From Deinococcus sp. Leaf326 (GTDB lineage: Bacteria; Deinococcota; Deinococci; Deinococcales; Deinococcaceae), in NCBI RefSeq assembly GCF_001424185.1, contig NZ_LMOM01000001.1, positions 63,214 to 127,213 on the forward strand: DNA of 64,000 nt, in the 5' to 3' direction. The notes under the pieces are model-generated. The model was not told the DNA's origin. It saw only the letters and a list, made by a program, of their open reading frames with translations, and made no database searches. This document shows positions 48,024 through 59,774 of this stretch, piece after piece (within the stretch, counting starts at the first letter, position 1; each line of letters begins with the position of its first letter). The translations under genes were made by a program, and so were the position numbers.

Positions 48024-48102
48024 GCGGGCCGGCCGCGCGAATATTGAACCCGGTCCACACCACTGCCCCCCGCAGGGACAGGCGCTCTAGCCTGGGCGCA
48101 CG

Positions 48103-48987
48103 ATGACCACGACTGCTTTTCTGGGGCTGGGCGCGATGGGCGCGCCGATGGCCGCCCACCTCGCCCGGCGCGCGCAAGACACGGGCGGGCGCGCCCTCGT
48201 CTGGAACCGGACGCCGGGCCGCGCCGAGGCCCACGCCGCCGCGCACGGCAGCCATGCCGCCACATTGGACGAGGTGGCCGGCGCCGACCTGATCTTCACC
48301 TGCCTGCCCACGAGCGCGGAGGTGGACGACCTGATCGCGGCGCTGGAGGCGCACCTGCGCCCCGGCACGCTGTGGGTGGACTGCACGAGCGGGCACCCGG
48401 AGGCGGCGCCCCGCCAGCGTGCGCGGCTCGCGGCCCGCGGCGTGGGCTTTCTCGACGCGCCGGTCAGCGGCGGCACGGGCGGCGCCGAGGCGGGCGCCCT
48501 GACCGTGATGGTCGGCGGCCCCGAGGCCGAGGTCGAGGCGGCCCGGCCGCACCTCGCCTTCGCGGGGCTGGTCGTGCGGGTGGGGGACACGGGCGCGGGC
48601 TTCGCGGTCAAGGCCGTGAACAACGCCCTGCTGGCGGCGAACCTGTGGGTGGCCGGCGAGGGACTGGCGACCCTGGTGCGCGCCGGGGTGGACGCGGGCG
48701 CGGCGCTGGAGGTCATCAACGCGAGCAGCGGGCGCAGCAACGTGTCGCAGAACCTCATTCCCCAACGGGTCTTGACCCGCGAGTTCCCCGCGACCTTTGC
48801 GCTCGGCCTGCTCGCCAAGGACGCCGGCATCGCGATGGACCTCGTTCAGACCGGCAAGGGCAGCGCGCCGGTGCTCGCGCAGGTCGCGGGCCTGACCCGC
48901 GCCGCGGCGCAGGTGGTCGGACCTGAACAGGACCACACGGCCGCCCTGAAACTCATTGAGGCCTTCAACGGCGTGGAGATCAAATGA
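48103..48987 (+). CDS. 3-hydroxyisobutyrate dehydrogenase-family oxidoreductase
   Basis: The 294-residue protein has the beta-hydroxyacid dehydrogenase signature [40 protein letters not shown] in parts, and the catalytic Lys in [19 protein letters not shown]. It should oxidise a 3-hydroxy acid such as 3-hydroxyisobutyrate or tartronate semialdehyde with NAD(P). TAGCCT lies nine bases before the ATG. Its stop overlaps the DegV start (ATGA), so the two are coupled. Confidence 0.9.
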   Translation: MTTTAFLGLGAMGAPMAAHLARRAQDTGGRALVWNRTPGRAEAHAAAHGSHAATLDEVAGADLIFTCLPTSAEVDDLIAALEAHLRPGTLWVDCTSGHPEAAPRQRARLAARGVGFLDAPVSGGTGGAEAGALTVMVGGPEAEVEAARPHLAFAGLVVRVGDTGAGFAVKAVNNALLAANLWVAGEGLATLVRAGVDAGAALEVINASSGRSNVSQNLIPQRVLTREFPATFALGLLAKDAGIAMDLVQTGKGSAPVLAQVAGLTRAAAQVVGPEQDHTAALKLIEAFNGVEIK

Positions 48988-49859
48988 GCGTTCCCCAGTT
49001 CGGCGTGGCCACGGACGGCGGCATCGACACCTACGCGGGCCTGAAGAACGGCGTGCCCATCGCGCCCTTTTCGGTCAACTTCGGCGCGAAGTCCTACCGC
49101 ACCTTCGACCTGAGCCGCGAGGCCCTGTTCCGTGAGCTCGAAACCAACCCGGTCCACCCCACCTCCAGCCAGCCGAGCCCGCAGGACTGGCTCGCCGCGT
49201 TCGGGGAAGCCGCCGAGCGCTCGGGCAGCCGGGACATCCTGGCCGTGACCATCAGCTCGGGCCTGAGCGGCAGCCGCAACGCCGCCGAACAGGCCGCCGC
49301 GATGGCCCCGCACCTGCGCGTGACCCTGCACGACTCGCTGACCCTCAGCGCCGCGCAGGCCTTTCAGGTGCACGCCGCCCAGACCGCGGCCGAGGCGGGC
49401 GAGAGCATGGCGACCGCCCTGGCGTGGACGAAGGCCGTCTCGGACGAAACCGAGCTGTACTTCACCATCGAGACGCTGGAATACCTGCGCCGCGGCGGGC
49501 GCATCGGCCGGGTCGCGGCGACGCTGGGCGGGCTGCTGAACCTCAAGCCGGTGGTCACGGTGGACAAGGCGAACGGGGGCACCTATACCAATGTGGGCCG
49601 CGCACGCAGCTATTCGGGCGGTATTGAGGCGCTGGTCAAGCAGATCGACCGCAAATTCGGCGAGGGCACGCCGCTGCGGGCCGGGCTGCTGTACGGCAAT
49701 ATCCACGACGACGCCCCCGCCGCCCTGAAGCTCCTGCAGGCCCACCATCCCATCCTCTGGTCGGGCGAGGCGGGCGTGAACCCGGTCCTCAACATCCACA
49801 CCGGACCGCGCGCGCTGGGCGTGGCCGCCGCGCCGGGCCCGTGGCCCTGGGAACGCTGA
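48984..49859 (+). CDS. DegV-family fatty acid-binding protein
   Basis: The 291-residue protein has the DegV fold markers: [29 protein letters not shown] near the start, [64 protein letters not shown]. DegV proteins bind fatty acids and, as FakB, present them to a FakA kinase; no fakA is seen nearby. Cytosolic. ATG overlaps the upstream stop codon. Confidence 0.92.
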   Translation: MSVPQFGVATDGGIDTYAGLKNGVPIAPFSVNFGAKSYRTFDLSREALFRELETNPVHPTSSQPSPQDWLAAFGEAAERSGSRDILAVTISSGLSGSRNAAEQAAAMAPHLRVTLHDSLTLSAAQAFQVHAAQTAAEAGESMATALAWTKAVSDETELYFTIETLEYLRRGGRIGRVAATLGGLLNLKPVVTVDKANGGTYTNVGRARSYSGGIEALVKQIDRKFGEGTPLRAGLLYGNIHDDAPAALKLLQAHHPILWSGEAGVNPVLNIHTGPRALGVAAAPGPWPWER

Positions 49860-49929
49860 GCCTCGGCCGGGGAGGGGGTGGCCGGCGCCGGGACAGCCCG
49901 CCTTCTCCGGCCCGCTATCCTGCCTGGCG

Positions 49930-50640
49930 ATGAGTCTAGACGTGACCCAGCCCGTGCTGGCCCAGGCCTTGGCGGCCCCCACGCTGACCGTGGCGTTTCT
50001 GGCGGGGCTGGTGTCGTTTCTCAGTCCCTGCGTGCTGCCGCTGGTGCCCAGCTACCTGGGGGTGATCGGCGGGGCGCGGGCGCCACTGCTGCGCGCGCTC
50101 GGGTTCATCCTGGGCTTCGGGCTGGTGTTCATGGCGCTGGGGGCGACCGCCAGCACGCTGGGCGCGGCCCTCGCGCCGCACAAGGCGCTGCTGGCGCAAC
50201 TGGCCGGCGTGCTGATCCTGTTTTTTGGTCTGGTGATGCTGGGGGCGCTGCGGCTGCCCTTCCTCATGCGCGATACCCGTCAGCTTGCCGACGCCGGGGG
50301 TTACGGGCCGGTGGCGCTGGGCGCGGCCTTCGCCTTCGGGTGGAGCCCCTGCCTGGGGCCGGCGCTGGGCAGCATCCTGGGACTGGCGGCGAGCACCGCC
50401 AGTCTGCAGACCGGGGTGGGACTGCTCGCGGCCTACACGGCGGGACTGGCCGTGCCCTTTCTGCTCGCCGCGCTGCTGTGGGACCGCCTGAAACTGCGCC
50501 GTCTGAACCGCTACGCGGGCGTGTTCGAGAAGGTCGGCGGCGCGCTGCTGGTCGCGGTCGGGGTGCTCATGCTCACGGGGCAGTTCACGCGCCTGGCGTC
50601 CTTTTTCTACAGCGTCATGCCGGCGTGGCTGATCTCCTGA
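49930..50640 (+). CDS. ccdA: Cytochrome c biogenesis protein CcdA
   Basis: The 236-residue protein has six membrane helices with the paired redox cysteines of CcdA/DsbD-beta, in LSPCVLPLVPSYLG (first helix) and WSPCLGPALG (fourth helix). It moves electrons from thioredoxin across the membrane to reduce periplasmic thiols for cytochrome c assembly. TATCCT ends eight bases before the ATG at 49930. The ATP-binding protein gene overlaps its 3' end, so the three following reading frames form an operon. Confidence 0.93.
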   Translation: MSLDVTQPVLAQALAAPTLTVAFLAGLVSFLSPCVLPLVPSYLGVIGGARAPLLRALGFILGFGLVFMALGATASTLGAALAPHKALLAQLAGVLILFFGLVMLGALRLPFLMRDTRQLADAGGYGPVALGAAFAFGWSPCLGPALGSILGLAASTASLQTGVGLLAAYTAGLAVPFLLAALLWDRLKLRRLNRYAGVFEKVGGALLVAVGVLMLTGQFTRLASFFYSVMPAWLIS

Positions 50641-51340
50641 GCGCGCCCGTCCACCCGGCCCCCGCCCCGCACGCCCTGCAACTGCGCGGCGTGTGGCTGC
50701 GCCTGGGCCGCGAGGTCATCCTGCGCGGTGTGGATCTCGACGTGGCGCGCGGCGAGGGGGTCACGCTGCTGGGCGAAAACGGCGCGGGCAAGACCACGCT
50801 GCTGCGGCTGCTGGCCTCGGCGCTGCGGCCCACGCGCGGAGAGGGCCGGGTCATGGACTTCGACCTGCGCGACTCGCGGGCGGTGCGCGATCAGGTGCAC
50901 CTCATGCCGGTAGACGCGGGCCTGTACCCCGACCTGAGCTGCGCCGAGAACCTCGACTTCGCCCTCCAGATGCACCGCGTGGCGGGCGACGTGCCGGGGG
51001 CCCTGCGCCGCGTGAATCTGGAGGCGGCAGCGGCGCGGCGCGTGCGTTTCCTGTCGGCGGGGATGCGCAAGCGGCTGGCCCTGGCCCGCGCGCACCTGCT
51101 CGCCCGTCCCCTGACCCTGGTGGATGAACCCTTCGCCAATCTCGACGACGCGGGCCGCGCCCTGACCATCGAGCTGCTGGGTGAGTTGCGCGCGCGTGGC
51201 GTCACCCTGATCGTGGCCGCCCACGAACCCGACCTCGCCCGGCAGGTGGCCCCCCGCACGCTGCGGCTGGCCGCCGGGCAGCTTGGAGAGGTTGGCGTGC
51301 AGGAGGGGCGCGGGATCTCATCCCACCGCGCGGAGTCGCC

Positions 51341-51344
<4 letters not shown>
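50625..51344 (+). CDS. ccmA: ABC transporter ATP-binding protein, haem exporter CcmA type
   Basis: The roughly 239-residue ATPase has Walker A GENGAGKTT, the signature LSAGMRKRLALARA, Walker B LTLVDEPFANLD and the H-loop AAHEP. The neighbouring CcmB and CcdA identify it as CcmA of the cytochrome c maturation system. The start is uncertain: I use GTG at 50625, 16 bases inside ccdA; a CTG at 50637 is the other choice. Its stop overlaps the ccmB start (ATGA). Confidence 0.88.
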
Positions 51345-52030
<686 letters not shown>

Positions 52031-52186
52031 GCCACAGTCCGGAAAATTCCGGTAAAGCCCCGTGGGCGACGACTCTGGTCAGGTTGGCCCCTACTCTGGT
52101 CCCGGACGAATCCGCCAGAAGGCCTGCCTCCGCCTCCACCCAAAGGCGGATGAACGGCGGCCTGCGCCCAGCCCAGACTGAATCTC

Positions 52187-52723
52187 ATGAACTCCTGGGT
52201 CCTGGCCGCGTTCGCTGCTCTGAGTGTCTCGACCGCCTCGGCGGCGTGCCAGCCGGGCGCGGCCGAGTTCTCGCAGGCTGGGGGCCGGCTGGACGAGGCC
52301 CTGCAGACCCTCGCGCGCCGCACCGGCTGCCCGGTCGAGGTGGCCCCACAACTGCTGAGCGGCCGGCTGGCGGCGCCGGCCCAGGGCACCCTGACGCCGT
52401 CCGGCGCCCTGGCCGAACTGCTGCGCGGCACCGGGCTGGAGGGCCGTGAGAGCCGGGGCGGCCTGACGGTGGACCGCCGGGACCAGGAGGCGGTGCTGGC
52501 CCGCGCCGACCGCCTCCTGGAGCGGCTGGAGCAGGCGGTGGCCGAGCGCCGGCTCTCGCAGGCCCGGGCCAACCGCTGGCGCAGCGCGCTGCACACCGTG
52601 CGCCGGGGGGTCCAGCAGGACGCGCGGCGCCGGGGTTTTGTCGGCTCAGCCGAGCTGGCCGGCTACGGCCGCACCCTGGCCGGAGTCGAGCAGGAGCTCG
52701 GCGGACTGCCCCCGAACCGCTGA
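52187..52723 (+). CDS. Secreted protein with a stand-alone STN domain
   Basis: The 178-residue protein has a signal peptide (MNSWVLAAFAALSVSTASA) and then an STN domain (about residues 26-95): FSQAGGRLDEALQTLARRTGCPVEV, LSGRLAAPAQGTLTPSGALAELLRGTGLEGRE, GGLTV. STN normally precedes secretin or TonB-dependent receptor barrels; here it is followed only by a charged helical tail (about 100-178), so the protein is a short soluble partner or a regulator. No -10 hexamer lies next to the ATG; TACTCT at 52092-52097, in a motif shared with the next gene, could give a leader of about 85 bases. Confidence 0.78.
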   Translation: MNSWVLAAFAALSVSTASAACQPGAAEFSQAGGRLDEALQTLARRTGCPVEVAPQLLSGRLAAPAQGTLTPSGALAELLRGTGLEGRESRGGLTVDRRDQEAVLARADRLLERLEQAVAERRLSQARANRWRSALHTVRRGVQQDARRRGFVGSAELAGYGRTLAGVEQELGGLPPNR

Positions 52724-52854
52724 CGATCGTCCGGAGCTCCGGGTTTATGGGCTGTCCTCCACAGTCACCGAGTTGGGCTGCCGGAATCCCAGGCCACAAC
52801 CCTTGCTCAAGATGACCTTCAGGGGCTGGTCAGATTTGGCCCCTAAGCTGGCGT

Positions 52855-53961
52855 ATGCCCTTTTCCCGTTTGGCGTTTCCTGCCCTGCTCCTGCTGGGCG
52901 CCGGTCTGCTGGCCGGTTGCTCCATGACCGGCCCCACCAATCTCCGGGTCCACGAGGTCAGCCTGACCGGCGGCGCGCAGGAGCGCCTCGCGTGGGTGTA
53001 CGGCACGCTGGGCCAGGGCCAGTCGAGCGCCAGCCTGAAGATCGGCGGGCAGGCCGTGACCCTGCGCGTCCAGGTGCAGGACGACCTCTCGCTGCCCGGC
53101 ACCCTCAGCGTGGACGGCAAGTCCACCTACCGCCAGCCCCTCGCCGCGACCACCCAGAAGGTCTCGGTGACGCGAGACACAGCCGGTCTGTTCACGGTCG
53201 CTCCCCAGAACGGCGCTTCGCTGGCGGCCGTCTACTACACCGACGGCACGAACTGGGTGCGCCTGAGCGGCGTTCAGGGACGTGTGAGCGCGGCACCCTC
53301 CGCTGGTCTGAGCGGTGCGGGTCAGCTGACCGACGAGGAAGGTGCGGCGCTGGGGCGGGCTCTGGCCTCCGCCGGCCGCACGCAGGGTGGGCTGGCCGTG
53401 GCCGTCCTGAACGATCCCCAGTCCCCCCTGAGCATCGAGCCGGCCGCCACCGAGACGCGCCGCACCGCCCTGTACGTCCTGCCGGGCGTGACGACCGTTC
53501 CGGCGGGCAACAACGGCGGCGTGCCCTTCCCAGGCAATGGACAGACCACCACGCCGCCCGTGGTGGCCGGAGGCAACGTGAATTTCACCGAGGTCGCCAG
53601 CGGCAGCAATGCCAACATGGCCGAGGCTGGCGTGCAGGTCGCGAGCACCGCCGCCGCCGCGCGGGCCCTGCTGAGCGTCGCCTACGGCAACCAGACCGGC
53701 ACGCCCACCGTTCCGGCCCTGAGCAGCACCGACACCCTCGTCGGCGTATTCCTGGGCCAGCGGGCCACCGGGGGGTACGGGGTGCGCGTGGTCTCGGCCA
53801 ACGCCCAGAGCGGCGTCCTGACCCTCACGGTCGCCGTGCAGGCACCGGGTGCGGGCACTTTCACCACCCAGGCGATCACCAGCCCCTGGACGCTTGTGCG
53901 TGTGAACGGCAAGTTCAGCCAGATCAACGTGGTGGACCAGAACGGCCAACCCCTGCGCTGA
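52855..53961 (+). CDS. Lipoprotein of unknown function
   Basis: The 368-residue protein starts with a lipoprotein signal (MPFSRLAFPALLLLGAGLLAGC; lipobox LAGC). The mature chain is beta-rich and Gly/Thr/Val-rich, with a disordered-looking middle (about residues 190-245) and a C-terminal part with TLTVAVQAPGAGTF and WTLVRVNGKFSQINVVDQNG. No domain is recognised. TAAGCT ends five bases before the ATG, and the upstream 26 bases match a segment before the STN gene. A perfect 11-bp terminator hairpin follows. Confidence 0.78.
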   Translation: MPFSRLAFPALLLLGAGLLAGCSMTGPTNLRVHEVSLTGGAQERLAWVYGTLGQGQSSASLKIGGQAVTLRVQVQDDLSLPGTLSVDGKSTYRQPLAATTQKVSVTRDTAGLFTVAPQNGASLAAVYYTDGTNWVRLSGVQGRVSAAPSAGLSGAGQLTDEEGAALGRALASAGRTQGGLAVAVLNDPQSPLSIEPAATETRRTALYVLPGVTTVPAGNNGGVPFPGNGQTTTPPVVAGGNVNFTEVASGSNANMAEAGVQVASTAAAARALLSVAYGNQTGTPTVPALSSTDTLVGVFLGQRATGGYGVRVVSANAQSGVLTLTVAVQAPGAGTFTTQAITSPWTLVRVNGKFSQINVVDQNGQPLR

Positions 53962-53973
53962 ACCCGGTCGTGG

Positions 53974-54001
53974 AAGGCGCGGGCGAGATTGCCCGCGCCT
54001 T
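53974..54001. terminator. Hairpin between convergent genes
   Basis: AAGGCGCGGGC (53974-53984) pairs perfectly with GCCCGCGCCTT (53991-54001) across a six-base loop, 12 bases after the lipoprotein stop codon. TTGTTG follows on the plus strand. Confidence 0.8.
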
Positions 54002-54050
54002 GTTGCAGCCAGGGAGACCCGTTCCGGCGCCCAGGCTGCCGGCCCCGGCC

Positions 54051-55217
54051 CTAGTCCAGCGCCGCTTCGAGGTCGCCCAGCAGGTCGCCGATGTCCTCGA
54101 TTCCCACCGACAGCCGCAGCAGTTCGGGCGTGATGCCCAGGCGGCGGCGTTCGCCTTCCGGCAGGGGACGGTGCGAGGTGCCCCAGGGCCATGACAGTGT
54201 GGTCATCACGTCGGCCAGCGAGGGTGCCAGCGGAATGCGGCCGGCCAGCGCGCGTACGAAGCCGGGCGCGTCCTCAATCTCGGCGGCGAGCATTCCCCCA
54301 AAGCCCGCAGGAAAAAGGTCCATCGCGCGGTGGAACTGCGGATGGTCCGACAGGCCGGGGTGGTACACGGCCCGGACGCGCGGGTGGTTGACGAGCACGT
54401 CGGCGACCGCCTGTGCGTTGCCGCTGTGGGCGCGCATCCTCAGGCCCAGGGTCTTGAGACCCTGAAGGGTCATCCACGCGTCGAAGGCCGAGATGGTGCC
54501 GCCCAGGCGCGTGAGTCGGGTACGCGCCAGAGCGATGAGGTCCGCGCGCCCGCAGACCACGCCGCCCAGCGCCGCGCTGTGTCCGCTGAGGTACTTGCTC
54601 ACCGAATGGGTTACGAGGTCGGCTCCGTGCTCGGCTGGCCGGAAGACGGCGGGGCTGGCGAAGGTGTTGTCCACGCTGAGGAGCGCGCCGCGCCCGTGCG
54701 CGAGCTCCGCCAGGGCGGGCACGTCCGGCACCGTCATGAGCGGATTGGTGAGGCTCTCGACGTGCAGGATACGGGTGTTGTCGCGTAGCGCAGCCTCTAC
54801 TTCGGCCGGGTCACAGGCGTCCACGAAACTCACCTCAATGCCCAGGCGGGGTAGCTCCTCGGCCAGCAGGGCGTAGGTCACGCCGTACACACGGGCGTCG
54901 GCCACCACATGGTCGCCGGTCTTCAGGACGCCCAGCAGCGCCGCGCTGATGGCTGCCATGCCGCTTGCGGCCACCAGCGCGGCCTCGGTGCTCTCCAGCC
55001 CGGCCAATGCGCGCTCCAGCGTCGCGGCGTTGGGGGTGCCGTTGCGGTAGTAGAAGCTCGCGGGCTCCTCGCCGCTCATGGCGCGGTCCAGTGTCTCCAG
55101 GTCCGGGAAGGCGTAGACGGTGCTCTGGTAGATCGGCTCGACCAGGGGGGTGCTGCCGGCTGGGCGGGCCTCCTCGCCGGCGCGGGCGGCGCGGGTGGTC
55201 AGGTCGTAGGGGGTCAT
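54051..55217 (-). CDS. Cys/Met metabolism PLP-dependent enzyme (cystathionine gamma-lyase/synthase type)
   Basis: The 388-residue protein has the type I PLP-fold markers of the trans-sulfuration family: [75 protein letters not shown] with the PLP Lys in HSVSKY, and [21 protein letters not shown]. It could be a cystathionine gamma-lyase, gamma-synthase, methionine gamma-lyase or O-acetylhomoserine sulfhydrylase; sequence does not settle this. TAGCCT ends six bases before the ATG, so it is leaderless. The alpha-glucosidase gene lies upstream with a terminator between them. Confidence 0.9.
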   Translation of the reverse strand: MTPYDLTTRAARAGEEARPAGSTPLVEPIYQSTVYAFPDLETLDRAMSGEEPASFYYRNGTPNAATLERALAGLESTEAALVAASGMAAISAALLGVLKTGDHVVADARVYGVTYALLAEELPRLGIEVSFVDACDPAEVEAALRDNTRILHVESLTNPLMTVPDVPALAELAHGRGALLSVDNTFASPAVFRPAEHGADLVTHSVSKYLSGHSAALGGVVCGRADLIALARTRLTRLGGTISAFDAWMTLQGLKTLGLRMRAHSGNAQAVADVLVNHPRVRAVYHPGLSDHPQFHRAMDLFPAGFGGMLAAEIEDAPGFVRALAGRIPLAPSLADVMTTLSWPWGTSHRPLPEGERRRLGITPELLRLSVGIEDIGDLLGDLEAALD

Positions 55218-55296
55218 GGGGGCAGGCTAGAGCATTCGGCCAGGGAATGTTTTCCGGTCGCCGGGGCGCCGTGAGACCCTGCCCGGACGGAACACC

Positions 55297-55337
55297 GAAG
55301 GGCAGGGCCGGCACTCTTCCTCTCGGCCCCGCCCTTC
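55297..55337 (-). terminator. Terminator behind the alpha-glucosidase gene
   Basis: On the minus strand arms of 14 bases (55337-55324 and 55310-55297) pair fully with one G-U, around a 13-base loop, 23 bases after the stop codon. On the plus strand the same position is an A-C mismatch, so the hairpin favours the minus transcript. No T tract. Confidence 0.65.
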
Positions 55338-55360
55338 AAGGAACATGCCCTGCCTGCGCC

Positions 55361-56977
<1,617 letters not shown>

Positions 56978-57006
56978 GGCTGCCAGCGTACCAGAAAACT
57001 GGGTTC

Positions 57007-57024
57007 AACTGAAACGATTCAGTT
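57007..57024. promoter_or_regulatory. LacI-type operator at the alpha-glucosidase promoter
   Basis: AACTGAAACGATTCAGTT has 7-bp arms around ACGA with a central CpG, the form of LacI/GalR operators. On the minus strand TTCAGT within it lies 17 bases before the TACGCT -10 box, so the site overlaps the -35 element of the alpha-glucosidase gene. Confidence 0.7.
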
Positions 57025-57071
57025 CAGGCACGATCCGGTCCTCACTGCGGCGGATGTGCTCTCTTTGCGCC

Positions 57072-57917
57072 ATGAACGACCCAGCCCCGGCCCAGCCCAC
57101 CCTCTACGACGTGTTCGCGCCGCGCGGGACCGGTGGGGGCAAGCGGGTGGCGGTGTTCGGGGACGCGGCCGGCGACCTGCAGCGCCGCGCGGCGGCGGCC
57201 GGCGCCCCCCTGAGCGTGTTCGTCGAAGACTGCAGCCTGGAGGGCGCAGCCCTGCGCGTCTTTACCCCCGAGCGCGAAAAGGGCGAGAGCGACTCGGCGA
57301 GCGTGGCGGCCCTGACCTACCTCCAGGGCCAGGGCGTGCTGAGCGATGTTCTGGACGTGCTGGGCGGCCCGCAGCCGGTGCCCGCGCAACTGTGCGGCGG
57401 CGAGTGGCTGCTCTCGCAGGGGGTGGTCGAGGTCACGGCCGCCGCGCTGCCTGCCGGGAACCCTTCGGGCCTGCCGGCCCCCGGCGCCCTGCACCTGGCC
57501 TCGGCGGGGAGGCCGAACCTGTGTGTGGAGGTCGCCTCGCTGGCCGAACTGGACGCCTGGGCGCCCGCGCCGGAGGCCGTGGAGGCCCTGGGACACGCGA
57601 CCGGTACGACTGGCCTGATCGTCTACGCCCTGGAGGCCCCTGCCGAGGGTCCGCAGCGCCGCGCCGACGTGAGCTTCCGGGCCTTCGGGCCGCTGCGGGG
57701 CTTTGCCGAGGACGCCGCGAGCAGCAACATGTTCGCCTGCCTGGTGGCGGTGCTGGGCGCGGGGGGGCGCCTGCCACCGGGCGCGAGCGTGGTGCGCGGG
57801 GCGCAGCGGCGGCCGGGGCAGCCGGCCCTGCTCACGGCGCAGTTCTCGCAGGCGGGCGAGCCGGTGTGGGTGGGCGGCCCGGCAGTCGGCGTGCCCACCG
57901 AAACCGGGGGGGCGTAA
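57072..57917 (+). CDS. PhzF-like isomerase-fold protein with altered active site
   Basis: The 281-residue protein resembles the PhzF family in size and in DVFAPRGTGGGKRVAVFGDA at the start, LRVFTPEREKGES, GLIVYALEAP and VSFRAFGPLRGFAEDAASSNMFACL (the second-half GxxEDxAT/S segment). The catalytic Glu of the LSETAF motif is missing (PLSVFVED here), and the GHAT segment is SDSASVAAL. Isomerase activity is therefore doubtful. The ATG at 57072 is chosen because it begins the fold; no clear promoter hexamer is next to it. It is divergent from the alpha-glucosidase gene. Confidence 0.72.
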   Translation: MNDPAPAQPTLYDVFAPRGTGGGKRVAVFGDAAGDLQRRAAAAGAPLSVFVEDCSLEGAALRVFTPEREKGESDSASVAALTYLQGQGVLSDVLDVLGGPQPVPAQLCGGEWLLSQGVVEVTAAALPAGNPSGLPAPGALHLASAGRPNLCVEVASLAELDAWAPAPEAVEALGHATGTTGLIVYALEAPAEGPQRRADVSFRAFGPLRGFAEDAASSNMFACLVAVLGAGGRLPPGASVVRGAQRRPGQPALLTAQFSQAGEPVWVGGPAVGVPTETGGA

Positions 57918-57974
57918 ACCTCCGCATAAGCTCGCCTCATCCTCTCATGAGAACTGGGGGCTAGAGTCCATTTT

Positions 57975-58598
57975 ATGTTCGAACGCGAAGAAAACCACTT
58001 TCCTGTCAAGCGCCTGCTGGTCCTGGGTGCCCTGATCGGCGCCGCCGCGTACTACTTCAGCCGTGAGCAGAACCGCAAGGCGCTCGATGCCAAGCTCTCC
58101 GAACTGGGTCTCAAGGACGCCGCGCACGACGTGGGCGAGAGCGTCGCCAAGAGCTGGGAGAAGACCAAGGACGCCGCCCAGAACGCCGGAGCCGTCATCG
58201 CCGACAAGGCCGAGGACGTCAAGGGCGCCGTGTCGGGCGGCGGAGTGCAGGCAGGCGTGGACAAGGTCAAGGAAGTCGCGGCCGACGTGAAGGACGCCGT
58301 GAGCGGCGCGGCAGCCCAGGCTAAGGACGCGGCCGGCGACGTGGCCGACAAGGCCAAGGACAAGGCGCAGGACGTGGCCCCCAAGGTGCAGGACGCCGCC
58401 CAGGACGCCAAGACTGCGGCCCAGGATAAGGCCAACGACCTGAAGGAAGGCGCGAAGGACGCGGCCCAGGATGCCAAGAACGCGGCCAACGACCTGAGGA
58501 ACCAGACCAAGGACGCGGCGAACAATGCCAAGAACGACGCCAAGGACGCCGTGCAGGACGCGAAGGACGCGGCCCGCGACGCGCAGCGCAAGTTCTGA
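57975..58598 (+). CDS. LEA-like desiccation-protection protein with membrane anchor
   Basis: The 207-residue protein has one hydrophobic segment near the N-terminus (KRLLVLGALIGAAAYYFS, about residues 12-29) and then a long Lys/Asp/Ala-rich region with 11-residue-like repeats (KDAAQDAKNAANDL, KDAANNAKNDAKDAVQDAKDAARDAQRKF in parts). This is the amphipathic-helix repeat of group 3 late embryogenesis abundant proteins, which protect membranes and proteins during drying. The helix region would lie on one side of the cytoplasmic membrane. TAGAGT ends seven bases before the ATG. A terminator with a T tract follows. Confidence 0.82.
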   Translation: MFEREENHFPVKRLLVLGALIGAAAYYFSREQNRKALDAKLSELGLKDAAHDVGESVAKSWEKTKDAAQNAGAVIADKAEDVKGAVSGGGVQAGVDKVKEVAADVKDAVSGAAAQAKDAAGDVADKAKDKAQDVAPKVQDAAQDAKTAAQDKANDLKEGAKDAAQDAKNAANDLRNQTKDAANNAKNDAKDAVQDAKDAARDAQRKF

Positions 58599-58618
58599 CC
58601 TGAGTCCGGCTCATGGCG

Positions 58619-58650
58619 CCCGCCCCTTCCCACCGGAGGGGGCGGTTTTT
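58619..58650 (+). terminator. Intrinsic terminator after the LEA-like gene
   Basis: CCGCCCC (58620-58626) pairs with GGGGCGG (58639-58645) and is followed by TTTTT. Confidence 0.8.
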
Positions 58651-58696
58651 CCTGCCCTGCGCCGCGCCGTGTAGCCTGTAGCCCCAAGGAGTACGC

Positions 58697-59719
<1,023 letters not shown>

Positions 59720-59774
59720 GGGGGCAGGCGGGCGGGCGCGGGTCTACCCCCTGTGCCCCGTACCGGAGGCGTGC

